A stretch of DNA of 35,402 nucleotides from an uncultured Pseudomonadota bacterium (GCA_937889395.1 CALAOW010000029.1:1-35402), one strand, 5' to 3'; numbered from the stretch's first letter, positions 23,531 to 31,760 are shown. The notes: a model not told the origin generated them from the sequence alone. A program made the numbers and translations.

Positions 23531-24163
23531 ATGACTAATGAAGTGTTGGAAAAGATTCGCCGAATCATAAGTACCGCCTCACTGACTGAGTCCGAAGTTC
23601 AGCACCTTTTCACTCTTTCAAGGAAGCTCATCGAGCGGCTACCTAAGGGGACAGCAGAGCAGTTCGCTCTCTTAAAGTTCTATTGTGATTGGACTGTTCA
23701 CTCCCAAATAGACCGCTCTGCTGAAGGGGCATTGGTCATCGAAAAACTGCATTCCATAGTAAATGCTCATATGGAGCGGCGTCGAGATAATGCGACGATA
23801 CCCGCCGACCTAAGTGCCGCTTTATCTCTCAATGCAATTCACACTCAATTGAATGACCTTCTTCACCTGTTCGACCCAGAATTCTCCATTGATTACATCC
23901 AGTGGCGCAGAATTGTTGCTCAGCTACTCGAAGTCATAACTCACAGCCCGCTCACGATAGCTGGCACAAAGAAAGCACTTATGCGCGTCCGCGAAAGGAT
24001 TTTAGCCACTCCGATCAAAGGCAGGGCAATTCTCGAACAAGTAGCTATTGTTAAACTTCCACGAAGCACATTCTATCCGCAGACACTGCGAAACGACGCG
24101 GTTCTTTGCATTGAACTTACTTTGAGCGACACCAACAAGATCATTGCTCCACTGGTTGGCTGA
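23531..24163 (+). CDS. Cargo protein of the element, unknown function
   Basis: 210 residues from the ATG at 23531, preceded by AAAGGCAG. The protein is mostly helical in appearance (EVLEKIRRIISTASLTESEV; ALLKFYCDWTVHSQID) and lacks signal or membrane segments. The gene is clearly lower in GC than the rest of the element and the chromosome, so it probably has a separate origin. It is convergent with the terminase nuclease gene, 27 bp away. No domain recognised. Accessory genes in this place often act against competing phages, but nothing in the sequence shows that here. Confidence 0.6.
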   Translation: MTNEVLEKIRRIISTASLTESEVQHLFTLSRKLIERLPKGTAEQFALLKFYCDWTVHSQIDRSAEGALVIEKLHSIVNAHMERRRDNATIPADLSAALSLNAIHTQLNDLLHLFDPEFSIDYIQWRRIVAQLLEVITHSPLTIAGTKKALMRVRERILATPIKGRAILEQVAIVKLPRSTFYPQTLRNDAVLCIELTLSDTNKIIAPLVG

Positions 24164-24190
24164 CGCTCCATTGTCGTCGCCTGACGCGCC

Positions 24191-24883
24191 CTATCCGAAC
24201 AACCCGTACCGGATCGATACCTCGTTCTCCGGCCCTCGCGCCGCCCACCACGCCGCAACCGCGAGCGCCAACACCAGGTCATCGTGCCGCCCGGAGCGAG
24301 CGCCGAACGACGCATTTCCGCTTTCTGAAATCGTGGCGCGGAAGTCCTGAAGTTCAGCCGCCAGCGCCGGAGCTTCGGGCAGCGACTTCGCAATCTTTAG
24401 TTCGCCACTGTGCAGCAGGGCTTGGAGCCGTGACACGAGCGCCAGCTTTGACACGCGCCAGCCCGACCTATCAGCTTCCCGGTGTTCATTGTCGCCAGAT
24501 GTGATTGTGATTCCAATCGGGCTCAGCCCCGCTTCAACGAACAGGTCGTACACAGCCCTGCCGACGCCGGTGCGGTCAATCACTAGCTCGGCACACCCTA
24601 GCAATGGCGGACGCGCGAGCATGGCGCGGACGGCAGCGACGATAGCAACATAGCTGGTGCCGAGGGGCAGCCGCTCCAGCCACAGGTTTTGATAGATGGG
24701 ACGCACGGTAGGCGGCGCTTCAACTTCCTTACCCTCATCATCAAAAAAGAAAGTGGTGGCCGGAGGTAGGTACCGCTCCACGATGGCTATCGCTGTCGGG
24801 TCAATCGTCTGGCCCAAGTCCAGCCCCAATGTGAGCCGCCGCTTCCGTGGCGGCGGTCCAACTAGGTCAATATTATTTCCCAT
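24191..24883 (-). CDS. Large terminase, nuclease domain only (RNase H-like)
   Basis: 230 residues from the ATG at 24883, with AGGTGA upstream. All three acidic motifs of the terminase nuclease fold are present: Asp22 in LGLDLGQT, Asp103 in LVIDRTGVGRAVYDLF, and Asp201/Asp202 in GRHDDLVLALAVA. No ATPase motifs precede it. The protein begins where the second domain of a normal TerL begins. It would cut concatemeric DNA during packaging if it teams with the ATPase encoded at 26745-27509. It is the last gene of the leftward operon and overlaps the upstream gene by 11 bp. It could also have been recruited for another DNA-cleavage role. Confidence 0.82.
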   Translation of the reverse strand: MGNNIDLVGPPPRKRRLTLGLDLGQTIDPTAIAIVERYLPPATTFFFDDEGKEVEAPPTVRPIYQNLWLERLPLGTSYVAIVAAVRAMLARPPLLGCAELVIDRTGVGRAVYDLFVEAGLSPIGITITSGDNEHREADRSGWRVSKLALVSRLQALLHSGELKIAKSLPEAPALAAELQDFRATISESGNASFGARSGRHDDLVLALAVAAWWAARGPENEVSIRYGLFG

Positions 24884-25106
24884 TTTGATTCACCTGCTTC
24901 CTTATCCGCACAGCATCGATGCCGAGCGCTCCACAAACTGAACCGAACGCGAACGGCCCATCAGCGCGAGTATCCAATATCCACTCTAACGCTTCCGCCC
25001 GCTCACGCGCCGCCACGCGGTCGTGCTTACGGCGGTAGGCGGTAGTTGAACGCCGCCGCTGCCATCGCTCTGGTAACTCATTCCCGCTGAGTATTCCCGC
25101 TGCCAT
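24873..25106 (-). CDS. Small basic protein between the terminase halves
   Basis: 77 residues from the ATG at 25106, with GGAG 9-12 nt upstream. The frame extends to a GTG at 25145, but that region overlaps the previous gene more deeply. Basic centre (RWQRRRSTTAYRRKHDRVAARERAEAL), then a possible HTH-like end (ALGIDAVRIRKQVNQ). It could bind DNA; nothing closer is recognised. It overlaps the nuclease gene by 11 bp and the 25078-25599 gene by 29 bp, so it is translationally linked to both. Confidence 0.55.
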   Translation of the reverse strand: MAAGILSGNELPERWQRRRSTTAYRRKHDRVAARERAEALEWILDTRADGPFAFGSVCGALGIDAVRIRKQVNQNGK

Positions 25107-25599
25107 CAACCCGTTCTCCAGCACCGCCATCATCAATAGTTTCACAGCGATGTACTATCCTTCCATTGTCCCAATTCTTTGCGCTGACAATGGTTACGTG
25201 GTCGGTTGTAATGTGGGTAATGATTTCATATTCCGCCAGTGAGATGGCGTCATTGATGCGTTCGCTAGACCATCCCAGCGCCGACATCCGGGCGCGATAG
25301 AAAGAAGCGCGCCCAGCAGCCAACAGGCGGGCGACTAGTACAGGCTTTAAGTCCTGAATCTCCGCCACGACTTCATCGCCCAGATTACAAATCTCAGTCG
25401 TCAACAGGTTGTGGTGTGGGCGGTAAGGGTGCAGGGTTATCCCGTGGCTCGCCAGCAGGTACATTACGTCCACGGCGCGCTGGTCACGCGTCCGCTCGTC
25501 ACGAAACTTAATAACCCTGTCCGAGTCCAACTTCGGGATAGCCGGGTCGCCTTCATCGTAGAACTCGACCATGACACCGTTCGCTGCTTTCATCTTCAT
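25078..25599 (-). CDS. Unknown element protein between the terminase halves
   Basis: 173 residues. The ATG at 25599 overlaps the stop of the 23-residue frame 25596-25667 (ATGA), indicating coupled translation. An acidic N-terminus (VEFYDEGDPAIPKLDSDRVI) is followed by a region like the TerL- or primase-linked small proteins that carry HGITLHPYRPHHNLL and LGDEVVAEIQDLKPVLVARL. The latter resembles short segments in replication-associated proteins that bind or cover a helicase, but I cannot assign a family. No signal or membrane part. It is an integral member of the leftward operon. Confidence 0.6.
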   Translation of the reverse strand: MKMKAANGVMVEFYDEGDPAIPKLDSDRVIKFRDERTRDQRAVDVMYLLASHGITLHPYRPHHNLLTTEICNLGDEVVAEIQDLKPVLVARLLAAGRASFYRARMSALGWSSERINDAISLAEYEIITHITTDHVTIVSAKNWDNGRIVHRCETIDDGGAGERVDGSGNTQRE

Positions 25600-25667
25600 G
25601 CCGGCACATTAGCTATGCGTTCAGCTGCCTTCCCACGGAATTGAATGTTGCCCTGATAGTTAGCCAT
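25596..25667 (-). CDS. 23-residue micro-protein with strong RBS
   Basis: The translation is MANYQGNIQFRGKAAERIAN followed by VPA and a stop. GGAGG lies 8-12 nt before the ATG, inside the final codons of the preceding frame, and the stop overlaps the next start as ATGA. It is therefore either a true micro-protein or a leader peptide that couples translation of the 173-residue protein. No family recognised. Confidence 0.5.
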   Translation of the reverse strand: MANYQGNIQFRGKAAERIANVPA

Positions 25668-25669
25668 TG

Positions 25670-25813
25670 TTATTCCTCCAGGAGTCTGATTATGTCGCCT
25701 GCCAATGCGCGCAACTCCAACCTATCAGTCAGCGTTATGCGAATGGTGTTATCATCCAGCATTGCCTTGATAGTGACGAGGTACTTGTGAAGGGCTGTTG
25801 TTAGGTTCCTCAT
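25670..25813 (-). CDS. 47-residue protein, unknown
   Basis: From the ATG at 25813: MRNLTTALHKYLVTIKAM, then a Thr/Leu-rich helix and the end RALAGDIIRLLEE. A longer frame to 25948 (GTG) adds a Pro/Arg-rich, less protein-like part. Its last codons contain the ribosome binding site of the micro-protein. The 190 bp upstream (25814-26005) hold only short broken frames, including a possible 22-codon frame overlapping the end of the next gene upstream. Confidence 0.4.
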   Translation of the reverse strand: MRNLTTALHKYLVTIKAMLDDNTIRITLTDRLELRALAGDIIRLLEE

Positions 25814-26005
25814 GTTATTAGTTGGCGGCGCGGGCGTCGGGTGGCTGGAAGGAGAGGAAACCAACCCCCGTTCAACAATCCCGCGCCGCCGTGGGCACCA
25901 CAGCCCAATGTTGGGGAAGGCGGGGGCGGTAGTGATGCACCGCCGCACCCCTATGGCAGGGCAATGTAAGAGCTTGGCACATAACTTTCACTGCCCCCAC
26001 CAATC

Positions 26006-26740
26006 TTATTCGTCACCATCATCGTAACCGGCCTGTTGTCCTTTCAAGAGCGCGACAGCAATCTTGGCCGTGGGTCCGCCAGCGCCAGAGCGGATGGAAG
26101 TTTCCCGGCGTAAGATGTCAAACTCCAACAGCATCGGCGCGACTATCTCACTATCCAAGGGGATGGTCGCCAAGAGCGCGTTGAACGCTTCGCGCTGGCC
26201 GCGTGTCACCCGTGGTGCGCTACCGGGGCCATCACCTGGTCCTTCAGTCCGCGCCGTCACCTCGATCATCATCAGGCCACCGGCCACGGGGTCGGCGCGG
26301 CTGGCAGCGAGCGCCGCCTCGTCCATCAGTTGTGCGAAGGATTCCCGGCGTAGCCGCGCACCCATGCTATCAGTCGCCGTTACAGCCGCGTCCGCTACTG
26401 CCCGCAAAAAACACGCTTGGCGGGTGTAGAAGGGTGCTACCTGTGCTGCAGCATCGCAGTAGGCGAATGTCGCCTTCACCAAGGACTCGATGTCACTGTC
26501 AAAGACATTCGAGACGGCCTGTATTTGCGCGCCCACTGCCACTGTGGTCAAATCCTTATTGTTCCTGATCTTGCGGATTTGTGCGTCCTTCTGTGCGCGC
26601 AGGTCGTCAATCTTGGCACCGAAACCTTTTGCCGCTGCCAGGTCTTGCTTTATGCCGCTCTTGAAGCGGTACACCGGTGGAGCGGGCGGACTCCCATCGG
26701 GTTGCGACAGGCCGGTTATGATTTTTGCGTTAGTAGCCAT
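26006..26740 (-). CDS. Unknown helical protein directly after TerL ATPase
   Basis: 244 residues from the ATG at 26740, with GGAGG 8-12 nt upstream. The ribosome binding site overlaps the end of the ATPase gene. Helix-rich, with an N-terminal Pro-rich segment (PDGSPPAPPVYRFKSGIKQD), a basic helical part (KIDDLRAQKDAQIRKIRNNK) and an acidic C-terminus (GYDDGDE). No portal, scaffold or capsid signature is seen. In a normal phage the portal gene would be expected at this place, so the protein could be an adaptor that redirects the terminase to helper capsids; this is inference from position only. Confidence 0.62.
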   Translation of the reverse strand: MATNAKIITGLSQPDGSPPAPPVYRFKSGIKQDLAAAKGFGAKIDDLRAQKDAQIRKIRNNKDLTTVAVGAQIQAVSNVFDSDIESLVKATFAYCDAAAQVAPFYTRQACFLRAVADAAVTATDSMGARLRRESFAQLMDEAALAASRADPVAGGLMMIEVTARTEGPGDGPGSAPRVTRGQREAFNALLATIPLDSEIVAPMLLEFDILRRETSIRSGAGGPTAKIAVALLKGQQAGYDDGDE

Positions 26741-26744
26741 TTCA

Positions 26745-27509
26745 TTACCTCCAGAGTGGTTCGATTTCATTCGTTAAAGCCGCGTCAATCAGCGCTGTCG
26801 GGAATATTGAACTCTCGTCATCAAGGAACTCACACAAATATTCTTGACGAAATAGGAATGGCCCCAAGGCTCTTTCTTCCTCAACCAGAAATTCTTTCGA
26901 GATGCGCGGGCAATCTTCAGCGCGCAATGAGAACCGGGTCCAACTATCGCCGCCCAAAATCCATTCCTTGTGCCACCAGCCGCGTTTGCCCCAGGGCGTG
27001 CTCATGGCGATAAGGCGGCCATTGGTAGTCGCGAGTGTAGGTCTTATCGCCGCCATCATTTCGTCGCCCACACGCGCCGCCTCATCAACGATGACGAGTG
27101 AGGCGCTACTGTAACCCCGAATCGTTCCCTCATTTCCGGGCAGCGAAATAATGCGCGAGCCGTTAGCCAGTTCCAGCCGTAGGACTGATTCTTGGACTGA
27201 CCTCTCAGCGCCGTCGAGCCGGTGATAGAAGCCGGAGACCTTTCTGAATAGCTCGCCCGACTGCCGCTGCGACGGCGACACCAACAACACCAAACTGCCC
27301 GGCTTATATTCAGCCGTGTGCAACGCGATGGCGGCGGCAATGGTGGACTTGCCGGATTGACGGCAGCAGTTGAGAAGCGCCCTGTGAGGCACGGTAGTTA
27401 GTAGGGCACCCTGCCAAGTGTCCGGGTCCAGCCCCACCTCACGCAGGAAACCCGCAGCGTCCAGGGCTAGGCCCAGGTCGCGGGCCACAGCGTTACTGCG
27501 CCGCGCCAT
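26745..27509 (-). CDS. Large terminase, ATPase domain only
   Basis: 254 residues, about half a normal TerL. Walker A is CRQSGKST (49-56), Walker B LVIVDEAA (138-145) with catalytic Glu143, and the coupling motif is MSTPWGKRG (169-177). The protein ends after FRQEYLCEFLDDESSIFP and about 17 more residues, exactly where the linker to the nuclease domain begins in intact TerL proteins. It is the motor that translocates DNA into capsids. The start overlaps the TerS-like gene by 17 bp. The missing nuclease is encoded 1.9 kb downstream at 24191-24883. Confidence 0.88.
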   Translation of the reverse strand: MARRSNAVARDLGLALDAAGFLREVGLDPDTWQGALLTTVPHRALLNCCRQSGKSTIAAAIALHTAEYKPGSLVLLVSPSQRQSGELFRKVSGFYHRLDGAERSVQESVLRLELANGSRIISLPGNEGTIRGYSSASLVIVDEAARVGDEMMAAIRPTLATTNGRLIAMSTPWGKRGWWHKEWILGGDSWTRFSLRAEDCPRISKEFLVEEERALGPFLFRQEYLCEFLDDESSIFPTALIDAALTNEIEPLWR

Positions 27510-28050
27510 TGGACTCGACCTCGACTGTCTCTAAGTCGCGCAGTACACGGGCGACGGCCGCACGGGCTTCAGGGAACGGCTGTAAGGCGGTGATGAGCGC
27601 AGCCCTGAGCCGCAAGTAATCAGGGCTTACCACCAACTGGTTGACCTGTTGCGCATGATGCCCGCTAAATTGGTTCAGCAGCTTGCCGATAAAAGTGAGA
27701 ACTTCCAGAATTTTCCCATAGCACAGGACGGCGGCCCGAAAGTCGCCTACAGCCTCGGCGGACTCCGCGTTCTTGTCCAGCTTCCGCCTAACTTCCACGG
27801 CGTGCGCCAGCAGGCCCTCGGTCTCGGTCACCCTCATTTCCTCTAGGTTGACGTGCGCGTAGCTCGTGCGTGTAGCCAGCATCGAGGCACGGGCAGCCAG
27901 GGGGACATGGTTGTACCAGTGCCGCCACAAAGAGTGATGCGAGATTCCAAAATGCTTCGCCATTAGGAGCTTAGACCGGCCCTCGACCAGACCTATGTCG
28001 ATTTCTCCCCGCTCCGGGTGGGCACAAACGTTGCATTGCCCTCGGCTCAT
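27493..28050 (-). CDS. Small-terminase-like DNA-binding protein
   Basis: 185 residues. The N-terminus has a CNVCAHPERGEID knuckle (Cys6, Cys9) and a helix-turn-helix (LLMAKHFGISHHSLWRHW). A long helical region suited to oligomerisation follows (ETEGLLAHAVEVRRKLDKNA). This architecture, directly before a terminase ATPase, is that of small terminase subunits that recognise pac or cos DNA. The assignment rests on position as much as on sequence. The gene starts 1 bp after the primase stop and overlaps the ATPase gene by 17 bp. Confidence 0.7.
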   Translation of the reverse strand: MSRGQCNVCAHPERGEIDIGLVEGRSKLLMAKHFGISHHSLWRHWYNHVPLAARASMLATRTSYAHVNLEEMRVTETEGLLAHAVEVRRKLDKNAESAEAVGDFRAAVLCYGKILEVLTFIGKLLNQFSGHHAQQVNQLVVSPDYLRLRAALITALQPFPEARAAVARVLRDLETVEVESNGAAQ

Positions 28051-28051
28051 A

Positions 28052-30541
28052 TTACATTGCCTCCTTCATCCACTCGCGCGGGTGTTCGGCGGGCACGTCA
28101 ACCTCGTCAGGCTGTTCAGGCTCTTTCTTGTGGGCCGGGTCGTCAACGTGATGGATATGTATCAATCGGCTCCGGTTATGGCTCTTGGTATCTCTTTCCC
28201 CCATGACGATGATAATGCCCTGTGCACGAAAGGCTGCTTTAAGCTCACGGAGTTTCGTGCTTAAGTGCCAAGGTGTCGGCGGCCAGCCAGGGGGACGGTC
28301 GTTCAGGTCCTGTTGCGCATTCAACGTATTGAGCAGTGCGGTCGCAGTTCCATTGAAGCTGCTGTAAGCAATGATTGGTGGGCCCTTGGAATTAATTTCC
28401 TTGATTGTCGCCACCAGCGACAGGACTGGCACAAATATTGGCGATTCATCCGCTATTCGGTTCTTGTTGTCGCGGCGGTCATCAAGGTAGGCTTCCATAA
28501 ATTCCCGTTCCTTGCCGAGTCCCTTCATGCAGCGGTATATCCACTTCGCTGCCGACTTCATCCGCACATCACCCGGCGGCAACTCGGCGGTCTCGCGTAA
28601 ACCGGCGCTGACTGCCGCCCACATCGTCGCGAGAATGTCCGGGCGCGCTGTCATAAAGTCCTTGCGATAATCTGCTACATCCCGGCCAGGGTTAGCGTCA
28701 GTGAACTCTTCCAGCACGGGATTCATGACTCTATCGTTTAGGTCAGACTTACGTGCGACGACTGGTATGCCCCCAAAAACGAAAACGTGCCCACCGCCAG
28801 TACTGATCTCATTAGCATCGGAGTACAGTTCGCGCTGAACAAGGTCGCTACCTGTGCTCATGCTTGCAAACTTGTCAGAAAAGTCGCCGCTGAATGACGA
28901 GCAGTTATCCAAAACTACCACATAGGAATTGCGCACGAAAGCGAAAAGTTCTTTTGGGTCACGTGAAAGAGGGCGGCTGAGGATTGTGGCTGGATCCGTT
29001 AGCAACTTCACGGAATTTCCCAGCTCTGTCTTACCGGCGCCATTTGCCTCAGCGGTAGCGAGAATGTGGTGGTCTTTAGCAGGCCGCATAGCATCAAGCA
29101 TAAAACCAAAGGTCAACAGAAATGCTGGTTCCTGCATGTTGGAAAAGAAGCGGCAGCTTATTTCGGACAGTGTCATTGGATTCTTTCCGGGCAACGGCAA
29201 TTCCAGCTGGCCGTTCGGGAACAGAAAAGTCTCCTGGCAGTCCGAATACTCGATGACGGATAGGCCATCGCCAGTAATCTGTAGAATCTTCCTGTCTGGT
29301 CGGCCAAGGTTCACGTAAATCTTTCCGTCGCCGCCGCCGTATCGCAGCATAGGGTCACGCACCGGGGCAGCCGGGTCGTAGGCGCGGGCGTCCAATGTCG
29401 CAATAATCTCAGCTACAGCTGAGGGGTAAAGTGAAATGTCACCAGTCTCCTTCAAGTACAAGCGTGTAATGAATCTTCCGAGTTGGCTTATCCGGCTCGT
29501 GTCCCTGTGGCCGCCCTCTGCTCGGTAGTTCGCAAAGGTTTCGCCGCCAGAACTACGAAACAGTTCAAGGCCGCGCCCCTCAAGTGCCGCCATGGCCACT
29601 GCGACTTTGCTCTTTTTTGGGGAGGCGGATTCCTCATCCAGCTTGACCCCGAACAATTCCGCCAACTCCCGCTCGATGCGGTTGAAATCAGTTACAGGGT
29701 CCAACTTGAAGCGTGCCGCCCACGCTTCGCCGATGCCGCCGCCCGTGTCGCACACGTCGCAGTACCACGAGCCTTTGCCCGGGTTGAGACGCGCGGATGG
29801 CTTCGTATCGGCGTGGCTGGAACAAACGAAATAGTATTCAGTGCCGCGCGTCACGAACTCGGCTTGACCGGTTGCCTTGTGGTAGGCGTCGAGCGGGTCG
29901 CGCTTCATGGCATCGTGGAGCGGCTGCGCGAAGGGACGGTGTCTCGGTTTCAGTTCCTTCCTTCCTGGTCGTGGCAGGAGCGCCAGCAGTTCCCGTGGTA
30001 CGGGGTCTGGCGCGCGCTCCTTCCACGAGCGGCGCTCCTCCCACGCGTACGGGCCAGCATCGGTTCGCGAGCCGGATAGCAGGACGTAACCGCCGCGCGA
30101 TTTAACGTCCACCCCGTCACCAATGGCGTTGTTCTTGCTGGAGACAATTTCGCCGGGGGGCAATTCAAACCAGTCGTGAACGCCGCCGCGTGGAGTGGAG
30201 GCGGCGACGGTATTATCAAACAGACCTGGAAACTTCTTTTCTAAGGCCGCAGAGGATGCCGCACCCGCATCCTTATATATGTCTCTGTCCAGGACGACAT
30301 ATTTATCGCCCGGAACCGCCGCCCAATTCGCCTTGGGCCACCTCGTCGCCCACGCGTCAATCTGCTCTAGGTCGCACGTGGCATCACTGAGGCCGTGCAT
30401 GGTCAGAGGATGCTTGCCAGGGTCTTTACAATCCTTCTTTCCACATGAACACGTGCCATCATTCTTTATCGAATGGCACGGGAACACCTTGACGCGAAGC
30501 GCCACCGCCATCTCCCGCGCCGTCGATTCAGCGGGATTCAT
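28052..30541 (-). CDS. Prim-pol primase/helicase replication protein
   Basis: 829 residues with three parts. Residues about 10-185 are a bifunctional primase-polymerase domain: metal ligands Asp85 and Asp87 in VLDRDIY, STPRGGVHDWF (115-125), and a CSCGKKDCKDPGKHP insert. Residues 240-264 form a CHC2-like zinc finger (Cys240, His243, Cys261, Cys264). The C-terminal half is a P-loop helicase: Walker A AEANGAGKTELG with Lys504 and Walker B YVVVLDNCSSF. It should initiate and drive replication of the excised element. Its start overlaps the AlpA stop (ATGA). Related primase-helicases occur in satellites and plasmids of many soil bacteria. Confidence 0.88.
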   Translation of the reverse strand: MNPAESTAREMAVALRVKVFPCHSIKNDGTCSCGKKDCKDPGKHPLTMHGLSDATCDLEQIDAWATRWPKANWAAVPGDKYVVLDRDIYKDAGAASSAALEKKFPGLFDNTVAASTPRGGVHDWFELPPGEIVSSKNNAIGDGVDVKSRGGYVLLSGSRTDAGPYAWEERRSWKERAPDPVPRELLALLPRPGRKELKPRHRPFAQPLHDAMKRDPLDAYHKATGQAEFVTRGTEYYFVCSSHADTKPSARLNPGKGSWYCDVCDTGGGIGEAWAARFKLDPVTDFNRIERELAELFGVKLDEESASPKKSKVAVAMAALEGRGLELFRSSGGETFANYRAEGGHRDTSRISQLGRFITRLYLKETGDISLYPSAVAEIIATLDARAYDPAAPVRDPMLRYGGGDGKIYVNLGRPDRKILQITGDGLSVIEYSDCQETFLFPNGQLELPLPGKNPMTLSEISCRFFSNMQEPAFLLTFGFMLDAMRPAKDHHILATAEANGAGKTELGNSVKLLTDPATILSRPLSRDPKELFAFVRNSYVVVLDNCSSFSGDFSDKFASMSTGSDLVQRELYSDANEISTGGGHVFVFGGIPVVARKSDLNDRVMNPVLEEFTDANPGRDVADYRKDFMTARPDILATMWAAVSAGLRETAELPPGDVRMKSAAKWIYRCMKGLGKEREFMEAYLDDRRDNKNRIADESPIFVPVLSLVATIKEINSKGPPIIAYSSFNGTATALLNTLNAQQDLNDRPPGWPPTPWHLSTKLRELKAAFRAQGIIIVMGERDTKSHNRSRLIHIHHVDDPAHKKEPEQPDEVDVPAEHPREWMKEAM

Positions 30542-30771
30542 CGAACGCCGCCTTCCCTGCCGGCGCGTTCAGTGGCACCGGCAAGCATTTTTTCAAGGTC
30601 GGCGCGCACTACGCGAACGCTGCGCCCGAAATGCACGCACGGGATTTTGCCTTCTGCCGCGAGTGCGTATGCTCGGAGCGGCGAAATCATCAAGTATCGC
30701 GCGACTTGCGGAATCGTCAGCACCATCGCCCCCTCATCAGGCAACTTCGTATTTGCAAATTTTCTGTTCAT
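30538..30771 (-). CDS. AlpA-like HTH regulator / excisionase
   Basis: 77 residues from the ATG at 30771, with GAGGGAAAA upstream; longer in-frame starts run into the divergent gene and are rejected. A winged-helix of the AlpA/MerR-like excisionase type covers most of the protein (LTIPQVARYLMISPLRAYAL, then GKIPCVHFGRSVRVVRADLE). It is probably the excisionase and/or activator of the leftward operon that it heads. It is translationally coupled to the primase gene by an ATGA overlap. Confidence 0.8.
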   Translation of the reverse strand: MNRKFANTKLPDEGAMVLTIPQVARYLMISPLRAYALAAEGKIPCVHFGRSVRVVRADLEKMLAGATERAGREGGVR

Positions 30772-30874
30772 TTTTCCCTCTCGCTTCTTGAAGTATCTTC
30801 GCGTTTCCCTTCGCCTCGAATAAAAGCTATAATAACGCTGGACTGATAGGAAACGTAAGGAACGTAAGGAAGTT
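30772..30874. promoter_or_regulatory. Divergent control region with tandem AACGTAAGG
   Basis: Separates the leftward replication/packaging operon from the rightward zinc-finger and integrase genes. It contains TATAAT at 30828-30833, oriented rightward without a good -35, suggesting an activated promoter. A perfect tandem repeat AACGTAAGG lies at 30852-30860 and 30861-30869, ending 5 bp before the rightward ATG. The tandem repeat is a plausible operator and also contributes AAGGAAG as ribosome binding site. Confidence 0.55.
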
Positions 30875-31714
30875 ATGCTGATAGAATATGAAGGACAACG
30901 GTGCCCGGACGGGTACAAGCTCAACCCGAATGGCCGCCGCATCTGCGCCTGCTCGCAGCGCACTGAGACCTACCGCCCGGAGCGCAACGCCTTCTTAAGG
31001 TTCGTGGGCGTCAGTGTACGGCTGATGAAACGAACTGACGAAGCGGCAATGCGATTCTCGCTGAACATTGATGGGATGTTGTCGCTGGCTAACGACTTCG
31101 GGTTACTTGGCGTCGCAGAGGACGGGGAATCGGTCAGCTTGTGGCGCGATGCGATGATGGAGATTCAGAAAGCGGTAGAAGACTTAGCTATTGCGAACTG
31201 GAAAGGACCGCCTGCGAATTTGACGTTAGAGAAATGGATTGACCGATGGGACTGGGACCAACGCCGCCCCAACGCGGCTCAACACCTACGCGACACCCTT
31301 AATCGCCACCTCATTGGCGCGCCGGTCGGAGCCGATATAACTGATGGGCGCTTCCGCGCCGTTGTCCGCCCGGACTCGCTGCTAACCTGCCTGTGGGCGC
31401 AGTTGCTCGAATCGGCGTCAGGCGGCGATACCACAATTCGCTTATGCCCTGGTTGTAGCGAGTGGAAGGAATTTGGAAAGCGTCGGATGACCTGTTCAGA
31501 TAAGTGCCGAGTCCGCGTCAACGAGCGGTTCCAGAGCCGGGCAATTCAACTCTACCGCGAGCGAAAGATGAAGCCTGCGAAGATTGCCGAGACGCTACAG
31601 CGGGAAGGCTGGCGGCCTGACGTATCTAAAGACCCGGTTGAACAGGTTAAAAGGTGGATTGAGGCTCCGGTCTCGGAAACCGGAAGGGTTGTTAAACGCT
31701 CACGGCGCGTGTGA
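30875..31714 (+). CDS. Zinc-finger protein, probable regulator
   Basis: 279 residues. The ATG at 30875 has AAGGAAG upstream. The N-terminus has a small Cys cluster (Cys10, Cys24, Cys26). The C-terminal part has a treble-clef-like finger with ligands Cys191, Cys194, Cys207 and Cys211 (LCPGCSEWK and MTCSDKCRVRVNERFQ), resembling CGNR-type zinc fingers. An HTH-like segment follows (MKPAKIAETLQREGWRPD). The middle (residues 40-185) is not recognised. Its place opposite the AlpA-led operon and before the integrase suggests the lysogeny-side regulator of a genetic switch; this is inference. Confidence 0.65.
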   Translation: MLIEYEGQRCPDGYKLNPNGRRICACSQRTETYRPERNAFLRFVGVSVRLMKRTDEAAMRFSLNIDGMLSLANDFGLLGVAEDGESVSLWRDAMMEIQKAVEDLAIANWKGPPANLTLEKWIDRWDWDQRRPNAAQHLRDTLNRHLIGAPVGADITDGRFRAVVRPDSLLTCLWAQLLESASGGDTTIRLCPGCSEWKEFGKRRMTCSDKCRVRVNERFQSRAIQLYRERKMKPAKIAETLQREGWRPDVSKDPVEQVKRWIEAPVSETGRVVKRSRRV

Positions 31715-31727
31715 CCTAAAGAGATAT

Positions 31728-31746
31728 GTAAATTGATTGTAAATTG
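31728..31746. promoter_or_regulatory. Paired GTAAATTG sites before the integrase gene
   Basis: GTAAATTG at 31728-31735 and 31739-31746, 11 bp apart, directly upstream of the integrase ribosome binding site (AAAAGGAG). They resemble the reverse complement (GTAAATG) of the paired end sites at 22715 and 33431. Integrase binding here could autoregulate its gene. Confidence 0.4.
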
Positions 31747-31760
31747 AAAAGGAGAAAACG

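Noticed and set aside
26006-26740. Assignment as portal protein
   Set aside because: It sits where a portal is expected, but is only 244 residues, shows no portal motifs and lacks the usual length of 400 or more residues.
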